Assembly (NCBI GenBank): GCA_963704405.1
Contig: OY969903.1
Location: 4,216,001-4,280,000, forward strand
From: MFD01213-c1 sp963704405
Lineage (GTDB): Bacteria > Planctomycetota > Phycisphaerae > Tepidisphaerales > Tepidisphaeraceae
Length of the DNA: 64,000 nucleotides
Reading direction: 5' to 3'
This document shows positions 46,393 to 55,212 of the stretch, piece after piece. The translations under genes and the position numbers were made by a program. Below the pieces are notes generated by a model. It did no database searches. It saw only the letters and a program-made list of their open reading frames with translations, and was not told where the DNA came from. The stretch's first letter is position 1, and every line of letters begins with the position of its first letter.

Positions 46393-47535
46393 TTACTGGG
46401 GCAAATCGCCCTTGCCCCCCGCCTGCGTCGACGGAACCTTTCCCGCCCATTTGGCCTTCCATGCCGGGTACTCCGTTTCCAGCAGCGGCTGCGGCCAATA
46501 GTAGATCCACCGATATCCGTTTCGGCGCTCATAGCCGATCTCAGACAACTGCTGTTTTGCGACCCCATCCCGATCGGAAAAAATCGGACGATTGGTCCCG
46601 ATCTCATAAAACCTGGCCCACATCGGAGGAGCGGCCGAGTCCTCCGCCACGACCCGATCCTTCCCTTTTGGCAGGCTCGGATCTTTATTTTCATCCACCC
46701 GAATCCCCTTGATCTTCACCGCTTCAAACCACGCGACGGCTGACTCAACTGAATTCACGACTTCCGGCGAAGGATCATCCAGGCTCATCAGCAGCCGCAC
46801 GACACCGACGGACTCCGATCCGCTGATCGACGCCAGCTCAAACGCCCGACCGGGCTGCGGGCTGTAATCAAGCTCATCATGCTGAGCACACCACGCAGTC
46901 AGCTTGCCGTCTACTTTGATCTGACATTTAAGAATGCACTGTATGCCGCGGTCAAACGCCTGATGGGCAGCGTCTTTCCTCGACTGATCGAGAAATGAAA
47001 ATCTGCCGGATGTATATGTGTCCCGCAGCAATTCCATGGCGCGGACCATCACGCCGTCGTTGAAAGTGATGTGCCGATGGTACTGCCGATCCGGCGGATA
47101 AAACTGCGGCCAACCTCCGGTCGGATATTGCGCCTTGAGAATGTAGTCGACGCCCTTCTCAACTGCCTTGCGATAAGTTTCATCTTTGGTTGCGATAAAC
47201 ATGCGGGCAAGCAGCCGCACTTCGTCCATGGTGGCGTTGTTATCAAAAGTGGGCTTCAGCCGACCGGGGTCGCCGCGATAAGTTCTGGCGGTGGTGTCGA
47301 CATTTTTGGGCCAACCACCGAGCGGCGACTGAAACGACAGAATATTCGCCATTACCGTGTGGGCTTCGTCGCTGGTGAACCAAGCATCGGGCTGATCGAG
47401 ATAAGCGCGCGGGCCGCCATTGCTGCGTGATGCGCTTTTTGCCCCGAGGCAAAGCAGCGGCAGCAGCAGTACCAGCACCGGCCGTACTCCAGTAAGGAGC
47501 GAGTGTAGTTCCGGATGCCGGATGGCTTTCATCAT
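46393..47535 (-). CDS. Pectate lyase, polysaccharide lyase family 10
   Basis: 380 residues. A signal peptide is visible (VRPVLVLLLPLLCLGAKS, about residues 18-36). PL10 landmarks include SPLGGWPKNVD, TFDNNATMDEVRLLARM, KAQYPTGGWPQFYPP, ITFNDGVMVRAMELL and the long tail ENKDPSLPKGKDRVVAEDS. It cleaves de-esterified homogalacturonan by beta-elimination, needing calcium, outside the cytoplasm. With the GH28 set at the window start it shows that pectin breakdown is a real capability. Translation could start at either of two adjacent ATGs (47535 or 47532). No clear ribosome site. Confidence 0.93.
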   Translation of the reverse strand: MMKAIRHPELHSLLTGVRPVLVLLLPLLCLGAKSASRSNGGPRAYLDQPDAWFTSDEAHTVMANILSFQSPLGGWPKNVDTTARTYRGDPGRLKPTFDNNATMDEVRLLARMFIATKDETYRKAVEKGVDYILKAQYPTGGWPQFYPPDRQYHRHITFNDGVMVRAMELLRDTYTSGRFSFLDQSRKDAAHQAFDRGIQCILKCQIKVDGKLTAWCAQHDELDYSPQPGRAFELASISGSESVGVVRLLMSLDDPSPEVVNSVESAVAWFEAVKIKGIRVDENKDPSLPKGKDRVVAEDSAAPPMWARFYEIGTNRPIFSDRDGVAKQQLSEIGYERRNGYRWIYYWPQPLLETEYPAWKAKWAGKVPSTQAGGKGDLPQ

Positions 47536-47640
47536 ATGCTGATAATTAGCCGAGCGGCGGGCGCAATGCTATGTAAATCAACTGTGTGGGCTTGTCGCTA
47601 CGGATAATTTTATTGCACTGGTGAAAGGTCGTTTATGGCT

Positions 47641-47718
47641 CGGGCGGCGTTGAATATGGCGGAAGAGAAAGACGAAAACCAAGACAAAGACAAATCACAG
47701 CCGCAGGGGCTGCTGCCC
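47641..47718. repeat. Dispersed hairpin repeat, copy A (left part, split by the IS)
   Basis: The segment GGCGGCGTTGAATATGG and a purine-rich GACAAAGACAAAT tract lead into GCAGGGGCTGCTGCCC at 47703-47718. The core resumes as CCGC at 49210-49213 after the insertion element and its second target copy. It matches copy B (49860-49942, inverted) and copy C (38820-38940, inverted). Confidence 0.75.
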
Positions 47719-49197
47719 TCACCCTTACCCACAAGTTGCATCGATTCGGTTTTGCTGTGTGAGTTCGATGCCGTGTGCGATTCGGGAGACGATTTCCCAG
47801 CCGATCCAGATTGCTTTCCAGCCGGGGCGGGGATCGTGTTTTCTGCCCAGCCAGCCGCCCTGGTGAGCCAGGGTTTGCCAGAATTGCCGGGGGCTCATTT
47901 GATCAATCCGGCATTGGCCTAGCGCTGCCGCGGCTTGGATCATTGCCTGCGGCACCTTCTGCTGCAGGTCGAGTTTGGCGGCTGCAGGTTCGTTGCGCGG
48001 CAGGTTGGCCCAATCACGCAGCTGCAATAATCGCACTGCCACGGGAGAGAGCATGCTGATCAATCGAAGCAGGTTATCAATACTTTGCAACTGGGATTCG
48101 CCAAGTCTGCAACCTTCTTTCAGTGCCCGGTGCCATTCTTCAATGACCCAGCGAATGCAGTAGTAGTCGATGATCGTCAATGCATCGGCCAGATTCTCCA
48201 CCGGCAAATTGGTCAGCAGCATCCACTCCAGCGACGCAGCGCCTTCGAGGGGTTCTTTGAGATAAACGACATTCACCGTCAACGGTTGGGTGGACGGCGC
48301 GCTTTTGGCCGGAGGTTGCAGTTGCACCGTTGCAAACCGCACTTGTAATTGGGCCATGCGGGCGGGACGCGGCAGGCGCTGGGTGACGCCTTTGATCTTG
48401 CGTTTGACGCATCGCTGCTGACCGATCTCAATATCGATTTGTCCGCTGACCGGAACCTGCGCCATGTAAGACCACAGCTTGTCGGTTGCCTGCTCGATGT
48501 TGCGGTCGTGACGGGCCCGGATGACAAAACCGTTCGATGCCGCCACGCAACTGTGCATCAGACGCAGATCGTCCGCCCCTCGATCACAGATATGGATCAG
48601 GTGCGTATGGGGTGAGTTGGCCGCTTTGACGGCCTGGACGGCGTCAATCCAGACATCGCTCTCTCGAAAGCGATCACGCCTGGCTTTTTTGCTCTCCCGT
48701 GCCGCTCGCTTCACCCGCTTGAAAAATCGCTGGTCGAGCAACCCTAAAACTTCGCCGCTTGGCGTGACCGCCAGCGCCGAATGCATCACCCATTGGCCTC
48801 CAGCAATACGGCTGGCTTGCACATTGGAGCCATCCTGCACGCACAGGACCACCGGATGCTCGCGGCACGATTGGAAAGTCACCCGCCGGTGCTGGGCTTG
48901 CAGCGCATCGGGATTAATCTGTGGATTGTCGAAAAACCGGTAAGCTGCTTTCAGCTCCGCCCACTGCTTATGTTGCACAGGCAGGGATTGACCCGGAGTC
49001 GCCGCCATTTGGGCTGCGAGTGTAACAACCCTTTTGAACGACGACGATCATCCAGATCCAACGATCCAAAATGCTGATGAGCCCACTGATGGGCTTGGCA
49101 GACCATCATCACGACCTCCATGTCTGGAAAAAATCGAGGTACGTTGAAGAAAGCGAAAATGTTCTCAAAAACACTTCGGAGTTGTGGGTAAGGGTGA
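47719..49197 (-). mobile_element. IS4-family insertion sequence with TIRs and 12-bp target duplication
   Basis: 1479 bp. Exact 16-bp terminal inverted repeats TCACCCTTACCCACAA at 47719-47734 and, inverted, 49182-49197. Exact 12-bp direct repeats GGGCTGCTGCCC flank it at 47707-47718 and 49198-49209. Because the repeat is nearly palindromic, the boundary could shift by up to 3 bp on each side. The single transposase gene ends inside the left TIR. The 12-bp duplication is within the range reported for IS4-family members. The crisp ends suggest recent insertion. Confidence 0.93.
47725..49121 (-). CDS. IS4-family transposase (Tn5/IS50-like), frameshifted near the N-terminus
   Basis: About 465 residues when joined. 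The N-terminal Tn5-type domain (HQWAHQHFGSLDLDD) is in another frame from 49121. One extra A in the AAAA run (TTTT on +, 49032-49035) joins it to KRVVTLAAQMAATPGQSLP. The DDE core is visible: VLCVQDGSNV, IHICDRGADD, and the YREK-like WVIEEWHRALKEG. The C-terminal domain has LAHQGGWLGRKHDPRPGW as in Tn5 transposases. The stop codon lies in the left TIR. If the frameshift is real the element would be inactive; error is likelier given the same pattern elsewhere. Confidence 0.9.
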
Positions 49198-49258
49198 GGG
49201 CTGCTGCCCCCGCATCCCCGCTGGGAGAAAAAGGACGGCTACGCCGGCAGTTGGATTG

Positions 49259-49341
49259 TAGCCGGGGCGGAACCGGTTCTTACTCTCGCCGTGCCACAGT
49301 TTCCGCCCCAGCGTCCCCACCTCCTGGGCAGGGCACGCCCC
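49259..49341. repeat. 83-bp inverted repeat, left arm
   Basis: TAGCCGGGGCGGAACCGG to GGGCACGCCCC. It matches the reverse complement of 49720-49802 at 82 of 83 positions. The MITE begins immediately after it. The stretch 49210-49258 shows weaker, gapped similarity to the inverse of about 49803-49870. Confidence 0.92.
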
Positions 49342-49463
49342 CAGGGCAACCGCATTCTCCTGTAAGTCCTGAAAAGATGCCTGAGCGCCTGACGAGCGAT
49401 CCGGGTTTTCAAATCGCCAATGCGGATCGCCCACATGGACCGCCGGAGAATGCGGTTGCCCTG
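49342..49463. mobile_element. 122-bp MITE-like element, copy 1
   Basis: Perfect 19-bp terminal inverted repeats CAGGGCAACCGCATTCTCC at 49342-49360 and, inverted, 49445-49463. Exact 10-bp direct repeats GGCACGCCCC flank it (49332-49341 and 49464-49473). The uninterrupted right arm at 49720-49802 has a single GGCACGCCCC at the matching place and no element, which acts as an empty site. The interior has no coding capacity. It is nearly identical to copy 2 in reverse. Confidence 0.93.
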
Positions 49464-49719
49464 GGCACGCCCCCTGTGGCAGTTGTACACGGGTGGTTTT
49501 ATGGCGGGACGCCGGGCCTTCTGCTTCCGATGATTGCGGACGATTGGAGTCGAACGAATGTGACGGACGAGTGGTGCCATGAAATAGCGGGCACCAAGGA
49601 AATGGCGAACAGCGAGAAATCGCGAAATGACGATGCACGCCATGGGCGGCGTCTCGACGCTTTCGGCGCGGCTGCGCCCGCAAGTTTTCTTTGCAGTCTA
49701 CATCTGCTCTGCGCAACTG

Positions 49720-49802
49720 GGGGCGTGCCTTGCCCAGGAGGTGGGGACGCTGGGGCGGAAACTGTGGCACGGCGAGAGTAAGAACCGGTTCCGCCCCGGC
49801 TA
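49720..49802. repeat. 83-bp inverted repeat, right arm
   Basis: Reverse complement of 49259-49341 with one mismatch (GGCAAGGCAC against GGCAGGGCAC). About 256 bp (49464-49719) lie between the MITE and this arm and hold no gene I can support. Confidence 0.92.
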
Positions 49803-49859
49803 TTACTCACTTGCCCGCGCAGCGGTCCTTTTCCCTTCACTCTTATCTCAATTCCGCTC

Positions 49860-49942
49860 CCAGCGGGGGTGCGGGGGCGGCAGCCCCTGCGGCTGTGATT
49901 TATCTTTGTTTTTGTCTTGCTCTTCCCCCATATTCGCCGCCG
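49860..49942. repeat. Dispersed hairpin repeat, copy B
   Basis: Core at 49871-49890, on the minus strand GCAGGGGCTGCCGCCCCCGC, followed by the same purine-rich GACAAAAACAAAGAT tract and the GCGGCGAATATGG margin as copy A. It is intact, so it serves as the unfilled version of the site hit by the insertion element in copy A. Confidence 0.8.
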
Positions 49943-50027
49943 CTTGGAAGTTCGGCGATCCGCATATATGAGGAACACCAATGTTTTACATATCCCGCCC
50001 CACACTGCCCTGCCCACTTACCTCATC

Positions 50028-50822
50028 TCATAGCCCTACGATATTAAACCCGCTGTCGACATAAATGTTCTCGCCTGTCACGCCGCTGGACAGATCGCTC
50101 AATAGATACACCGCGGTCTTGCCGACTTCGTCGCCTTCGATATTCCGGTGGAGGGGGGACTTGCGCACGGTGTGGTCGAACATTTCATCGATCCCCCCTA
50201 CCGCCATCGCGCTCAGCGTTTTCACGGGGCCGGCGGAAATGGTATTCACGCGGATCTTTTTATTTCCCAGGTCAAACGCGAGATATCTGGCGGTGCTTTC
50301 CAGGGCGGCCTTGGCAACGCCCATGACGTTATATCCGGGGATCACCTTTTCGCTGCCGAGATAAGTCAGCGCGACGATGGAGCCGCCGTCGGTCATGAGC
50401 GGGGTTGCGGCACGGGTCAGGGCGATGAGGCTGTAGGCGCTGATATCCAGCGCCTGCTTGAAGACCTCGCGCGGGGTGGAGGTGAACACACCGTCATCCT
50501 TCTTCAGATAATCGCGATTGGCGAAGGCCAGGCTGTGAACCAGAAAATCAATCTTGCCGAACTGTTCTTTCGCCGCGGCGAAGAATGTGTCGATGGATGC
50601 ATCGCTGCCGACGTCGCACGGGTGAAGCCATTCGCCGGCGAAGCCGTTTTCTTCCATCGCCTTGCGAACACGCCGCTGTGACTTTTCGATGTTGTCCATA
50701 GGCAGAAAGCCAAACCCGCACTTCGCGCCCTGCTTCACGCAGTTGTTGGCGATATGCGTCGCGATCGACCGGTCATTGGCGATATTCAGAATCAGGCCGG
50801 TCTTCCCATCAAGCAATCCCAT
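50028..50822 (-). CDS. fabI: Enoyl-[acyl-carrier-protein] reductase, NADH type
   Basis: 264 residues. Last step of fatty-acid elongation. The N-terminus ILNIANDRSIATHIANNCVK fits the FabI cofactor site. SLAFANRDYL, the catalytic Tyr-x6-Lys as YNVMGVAKAALE, and NTISAGPVKTLSAMAVGG follow. GGAGG lies upstream of ATG. Cytoplasmic, probably a single-gene unit. Confidence 0.95.
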   Translation of the reverse strand: MGLLDGKTGLILNIANDRSIATHIANNCVKQGAKCGFGFLPMDNIEKSQRRVRKAMEENGFAGEWLHPCDVGSDASIDTFFAAAKEQFGKIDFLVHSLAFANRDYLKKDDGVFTSTPREVFKQALDISAYSLIALTRAATPLMTDGGSIVALTYLGSEKVIPGYNVMGVAKAALESTARYLAFDLGNKKIRVNTISAGPVKTLSAMAVGGIDEMFDHTVRKSPLHRNIEGDEVGKTAVYLLSDLSSGVTGENIYVDSGFNIVGL

Positions 50823-50970
50823 GCGGTCCTCCGTGTGACTGAAAAATCAAGCCGGGTAGCTTAGTGAACGAGGGGCGGTGCGACAAGACGACGATCCGCC
50901 TGGAAAATTCGACATTCGAGTATTCCCGGCATTTTCCGGGAGCGCCGCTCATTCGCGGGATTCCGCTATT

Positions 50971-51744
50971 ATGTCGCACGTTCGTATGGAATCGCGGAAT
51001 AAATCAGCTTCGAAGCACGCGCATCAATCGATTGGGGTTGAATTGCGCGAACTGACACGCACATTTCCGCCGGACATTGCGGCGATCGCGCCGGTGTCGC
51101 TTGTTATTGCGCAGGGGGAATTTGTCGCGATCCTTGGTCCGTCCGGCTGCGGCAAATCAACGCTGCTTCGGCTTATTGCGGGGCTGGATGCGCCAACCTC
51201 GGGTGTCATCAAACTTTCCGAGCCGGTCATGCGCAGCGGCATTGCATATGTTTTTCAGGATGCTCATCTGCTTCCGTGGCGCAATGTTTTGCGGAATGTC
51301 GCGCTGCCGCTGGAGCTGATGAACATTTCTCGCGACGAGCGGCAGGACCGGGCGCTGGAAGCGCTGGAACAGGTGGGACTGAGCGATGCGGTCGGCCGAT
51401 ATCCTGCGCAGCTTTCGGGGGGCATGCGCATGCGCGTTTCATTGGCCCGGGCGCTGATTACCAATCCGCGATTGCTGCTGCTCGATGAACCGTTCGCCGC
51501 TCTGGATGAGATCACGCGGCAGCGGCTGGATGAGCAGTTGCGGGGGCTTTGGATGGATCGGGGCATGACTGTTGTCTTCGTGACGCATTCCACCGCGGAA
51601 GCGGTTTTTCTTGCCGATCGGGCGATTGTGATGACGAAGCGGCCTGGGCGCATCATGCTGGATCAGCCGATCGATCTTCCGCGGGAACGCGTGGGGGCCT
51701 TGCGCCACATCCGGATTTGCGCAGCAGACGCGGGCGATTTATGA
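50971..51744 (+). CDS. ABC transporter ATP-binding protein (SsuB/TauB/ThiZ class), C-terminus possibly frameshifted
   Basis: 257 residues in this frame. Walker A ILGPSGCGKSTLL, Q-loop VFQDAHLLPWRNVL, signature LSGGMRMRVSLARAL, Walker B LLLLDEPFAALD and the H-loop VTHSTAEAVF are present. Energises the permease and binding protein that follow. The last 20 residues look wrong. In the +1 frame from about 51695-51705 the sequence reads TSGFAQQTRAIYEALERGEA with a stop at 51767-51769, 1 nt before the permease ATG, which fits the family. One surplus base, perhaps in the GGGGG run at 51693-51697, would explain it. ATG 50971 or 50986 are both possible starts. Confidence 0.88.
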   Translation: MSHVRMESRNKSASKHAHQSIGVELRELTRTFPPDIAAIAPVSLVIAQGEFVAILGPSGCGKSTLLRLIAGLDAPTSGVIKLSEPVMRSGIAYVFQDAHLLPWRNVLRNVALPLELMNISRDERQDRALEALEQVGLSDAVGRYPAQLSGGMRMRVSLARALITNPRLLLLDEPFAALDEITRQRLDEQLRGLWMDRGMTVVFVTHSTAEAVFLADRAIVMTKRPGRIMLDQPIDLPRERVGALRHIRICAADAGDL

Positions 51745-51770
51745 GGCCCTTGAACGCGGAGAGGCGTGAT

Positions 51771-52565
51771 ATGAAAAACCGCTGGATTCAGTTTATGGTT
51801 CGGCAGGTTCTGCCGCCGGTGCTGGTGTTGATTGCAGCGGCGGTTGCGATGCAGGTTTATGTGAGCGTCTTGCACGTGCCGCCTTATCGGCTGCCGCTGC
51901 CGACGGAGGTGGTTCGGCGGTTGATCGATGACCATTCGGACCTGCTCGCGGCGTTGTGGAATACCTCGCAGGCGGCGCTGATTGGATTCGCGGCCAGTGC
52001 GATCATTGGGGTGGCGGTTGCAATGGGGCTGGCTGCGTCGCCGCTGGTCAGGCGGGCGTTTTATCCGTACACGCTTTTCTTTCAGACGGTTCCGATCATC
52101 GCGATAGCGCCACTGCTGGTGATCTGGTTTGACTACGGATTAAAGAGCGTCGCTATTTCGGCGTTTATCGTGAGCGTGTTCCCGGTCATCGCCAATACAC
52201 TGGCGGGATTGCTCAGCACGGACCCGGCGCTGGTCGATCTCTTCCATCTCTATGGAGCCGGCCCGGTCGATCGGCTCTGGAAACTCCGACTGCCTTATGC
52301 CCTGCCGGACATCATCACGGGGCTGCGCATCTCGGCGGGGCTGGCTGTCATCGGGACGATCGTCAGTGAGTTTCTGGTGGGGCAGATCATGGGGCCGGCG
52401 GGGTTGGGCGTTACGATTGTCAGTTCCATGAGATATGGACATACGGATCGGATGTTCGCCGCGGTGCTGCTGGCGTCGTTGCTGGGGCTTGGTCTGTTTG
52501 CGGCGGTGAATTTTGCAGGGCATGTTCTGCTTCGGCGGTGGCATGCGTCTGAGCGCGGGGATTGA
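51771..52565 (+). CDS. ABC transporter permease (SsuC/TauC/ThiX class)
   Basis: 264 residues, about six transmembrane helices. The inner-membrane-component signature is in HLYGAGPVDRLWKLRLPYALPDII, the EAA loop that contacts the ATPase. ATG 51771 has GGAGAGG upstream. It imports the ligand of the lipoprotein encoded downstream. This class moves sulfonates, nitrate or thiamine pyrimidine precursors. Confidence 0.9.
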   Translation: MKNRWIQFMVRQVLPPVLVLIAAAVAMQVYVSVLHVPPYRLPLPTEVVRRLIDDHSDLLAALWNTSQAALIGFAASAIIGVAVAMGLAASPLVRRAFYPYTLFFQTVPIIAIAPLLVIWFDYGLKSVAISAFIVSVFPVIANTLAGLLSTDPALVDLFHLYGAGPVDRLWKLRLPYALPDIITGLRISAGLAVIGTIVSEFLVGQIMGPAGLGVTIVSSMRYGHTDRMFAAVLLASLLGLGLFAAVNFAGHVLLRRWHASERGD

Positions 52566-52726
52566 AATTCACAGTTTTCTTCAGTTTGATGCATTTTGCT
52601 GGGGCCGCAGGCCAGTATCGCATTGGTGGGTTTGCCGTCTTTGTGAAGATGGACTTAATTGATGGATTCGCCGGGATGCAGTAAAGAACAATCGCAACAG
52701 ACTCTCTTCATTCACTGCGGGACTTT

Positions 52727-53691
52727 ATGCGCATCTTTACTATCGCCGCTCTGCTGCTTTTTGCTCTTACATCGGCCTGCAGCAAACAAGATGCGCCCGC
52801 GAATTCTTCCACTTCGGCGGACAAGGTGGACCTCACGCTGGATTGGAAGCCCGAGCCGGAGTTTGGCGGGTTTTATGCGGCCCAGCAAAATGGAGCCTTC
52901 AAAAATCACCATCTTGATGTCACGCTGAAGCCTGCCGGCGCGGGGGCGCCGACCTGGCAGCTTGTGGCGAGCGGGCAGGCGGCGTTCGCCACCACGGCGG
53001 CCGATCAGGTATTGATTGCGCGGCGCAAGGTGCGGATGTGGTCGCGATCTTTGCGGTGTATCAGACGTTCCCGCAGGGAATCATGGCGCACAAGTCGAGG
53101 GGATTTTCGAAGATCGCGGACGTGTTTTATTCTCCGGGCATCCTGGCGGCTGAAGATGACACGTGGCTTCGGTTCTGCGCGGCCAAGTTTGCTTCACCGC
53201 AGGTGAAAATTGTGGGTTATAGCGGCGGGGTGGCGGCGTTTCTGACGAAATCTGATTATTCGCAGCAATGCTTTGTGACCAGTGAACCGCTGGTGGCCGC
53301 TGCGCAGGGCGGCGATCCTCAGACGTTCCTGATCGCCGAGGCGGGATACAACCCATACACGACCGTTGTCATCACACGGGGTGACACAATTAAGGCGCAG
53401 CCTGATCGGGTTAAGGCGATTGTCGGCGCTTGCCGCGAGGGTTGGCGGGCGTATCTGGATGATCCTTCGATCGCGAATACTTTGATGCATCAGCTCAATC
53501 CGGACATGGATGCGGCGACGTTTGCCGCCGCCGCCGAAGCGCAGAAGCCGCTGATTGAAACCGCAGAAACAAAGGCATTGCAACTTGGCATGATGACCGC
53601 AGACCGCTGGGACACGCTAGCGCATCAACTCGTGGACCTGAAGGTGATTAAGCAGGCCATTCCTTCAGGGGAATGCTTTATTAATCCTTGA
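52727..53691 (+). CDS. NMT1/THI5-like substrate-binding lipoprotein, frameshifted
   Basis: About 320 residues when joined. A lipoprotein signal ends in LTSAC (Cys near residue 18). VDLTLDWKPEPEFGGFYAAQ and AAFATTAADQVLIAR are followed, after the break, by the second lobe (VVAIFAVYQTFPQGIMAHK, FVTSEPLVAAAQGGDP, YTTVVITRGDTIKAQPDRVK). The DWxPxPEFGGFY pattern is that of binding proteins for thiamine pyrimidine precursors (ThiY), so that ligand is a fair guess. One extra G at 53022-53023 restores the frame. The ligand is not proven by sequence. Confidence 0.88.
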
Positions 53692-53831
53692 CTGGGGCAT
53701 TGAGAAACTGGTTGTCGGGCGATGTCTATCGGTGGGTTTTTATGGCGCATCGGGGCGGTTAAATGATCCTTTGCAAAAGAAATTTGAGATTCTGTCCACG
53801 CTCGATCGTTAAAACGGGTACGATAGGCCAG

Positions 53832-54113
53832 ATGTCAATTGCCACCAAACGAATCAGCCAGCTCATTCTCGATGAACTTGCGCACGGGGAAATGCGTTTG
53901 CTTGTGCTGGTGGTGGCAATCCGCAAAGGGCTGGATCGTTCGGAGGGGATCAAGGGGGATCTGTCGGCCGCCGTCAAATCGGCGCTTCGGAAGCTCGTGG
54001 CGGCAAAGGCGGTCACTGATGTCGAAGGTGTTTATGGACTGGCGACGCCGATTATTCCCCGCACAAGCGATCATAGCCTGATGAGTTCCGGCATGATTCA
54101 TCAACACGCCTGA
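53832..54113 (+). CDS. Small uncharacterised protein, possibly winged-helix
   Basis: 93 residues from ATG 53832. Pattern ISQLILDELAHGEMRLLVLV then LSAAVKSALRKLVAAKAVTD suggests a small winged-helix or helix-turn-helix fold, but no family was recognised. A TACGAT box ends 7 nt before the ATG and there is no ribosome site. The open frame also extends upstream to 53763. Confidence 0.5.
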   Translation: MSIATKRISQLILDELAHGEMRLLVLVVAIRKGLDRSEGIKGDLSAAVKSALRKLVAAKAVTDVEGVYGLATPIIPRTSDHSLMSSGMIHQHA

Positions 54114-54268
54114 TCCTGTATCCGCTCCAGAAATCCCTCCCTGTCCTAAAAGCAAATCGCAATCGCCGCGCACGATCCCGCTATCGTATCCGTTTCCTTT
54201 TCATGCTCCCCGTCTCCGTAGTGAACCATCGCACGCGAACACCAGCGGCGTATAACCGACCCAACCCG

Positions 54269-54307
54269 AAAAAAGAAAAGGCTGCTTCCGGAAGACCGAA
54301 AGCAGCC
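54269..54307 (-). terminator. Rho-independent terminator of the RRM gene
   Basis: On the minus strand GGCTGCTTTCGG pairs with CCGGAAGCAGCC (one mismatch, loop of 4) and is followed by TTTTCTTTTTT. It lies 53 nt past the stop codon. Confidence 0.88.
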
Positions 54308-54359
54308 CATTTCATTGTTATTTAAATTCCACAATGCGGTGAAGCATTGCGGTCTTTAA

Positions 54360-54743
54360 TCAGTAGCGACCGCCGCGGCCACCACCACCGCCGCCTCCGC
54401 CACCATATCCACCGCGGCCACCGCCGCCTCCACCACCACCGCCGTAACCACCGCGGCTGCCACCACCACCACCGCCACCACCAGGACCACGGCTTTCGCG
54501 CGGCTTGGCTTCATTGACGGTAAGGGCGCGGCCACCATGTTCCTGGCCGTTCAAGGCGGAAATTGCGGCCTGGGCTTCAGCGTCGCTGCCCATTTCCACG
54601 AATCCGAAACCCTTGCTGCGGCCGGTTTCCCGATCCGAAATGATTTCGGCGCTCTGCACGGTGCCGTGCGCGCTGAACAAATCCTGCAAACCCGAGCTAT
54701 CCATGTCATAGCTCATGTTACCAACGTATAACTTCTTGCCCAT
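54360..54743 (-). CDS. RRM-domain glycine-rich RNA-binding protein
   Basis: 127 residues. One RNA recognition motif (1-80) has RNP2 KLYVGNMSY and RNP1 SKGFGFVEM. The C-terminal 45 residues are (G)n-R-G-G-Y/S repeats, an RGG-like tail. Bacterial single-RRM proteins of this kind bind RNA and are often cold-induced. A 5' region of several hundred bases and its own terminator suggest a monocistronic, highly expressed gene. GGAG lies before the ATG. Confidence 0.93.
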   Translation of the reverse strand: MGKKLYVGNMSYDMDSSGLQDLFSAHGTVQSAEIISDRETGRSKGFGFVEMGSDAEAQAAISALNGQEHGGRALTVNEAKPRESRGPGGGGGGGGSRGGYGGGGGGGGGRGGYGGGGGGGGGRGGRY

Positions 54744-55212
54744 GATACTCTCCTATTGAGTAGGGCCGGGATCCGAATTTTTACTTTCCGGATCGTTGAG
54801 AAAGAGGCCAACATCTTGGCCCAAAGGGTAGGAGAGGATCGAGAAGAGACTGCGGGCAGATATAAAGCTGTTGCCGAATCGGTTCTGTCAGCTGACCAAC
54901 CAATCCACATGCTAACCCATCCAATAGGGTCCTGTCCAATCCAATTTTCCCAGTTAACCAAGCGCATCCATATGAAGGGCGGCCCTTCCAGGTTTTGCGG
55001 CGGATGCCGCTGGGCAACACGGGGCAAATATATCCCGGCTTTAAAGCGGATATAAATCTTCCGCTGCGAGACCTGAAATGAAATTCTTGAAACCGTCGCA
55101 GTGGCGCAACGCACTAAATGGACGCCTATGGGATTGGCCTTGCAGCGATCAGTGAAACACCCCGCCGTGGGGAATCGGCGAGGCAAAATCCGGGCAAGGC
55201 AAGGAGATCGTC
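54744..55212. other. Divergent intergenic region with no supported gene
   Basis: About 470 bp between the RRM gene and an RTX-like gene. I see no coding sequence, hairpin or riboswitch that I would defend. It must contain both promoters and probably a long leader for the RRM gene. Confidence 0.3.

Noticed and set aside
54360..54520. CRISPR- or satellite-like repeats in the Gly-rich tail region
   Set aside because: These are codon repeats (GGN, CGN) of the RGG-like tail of the RRM protein, not spaced direct repeats.
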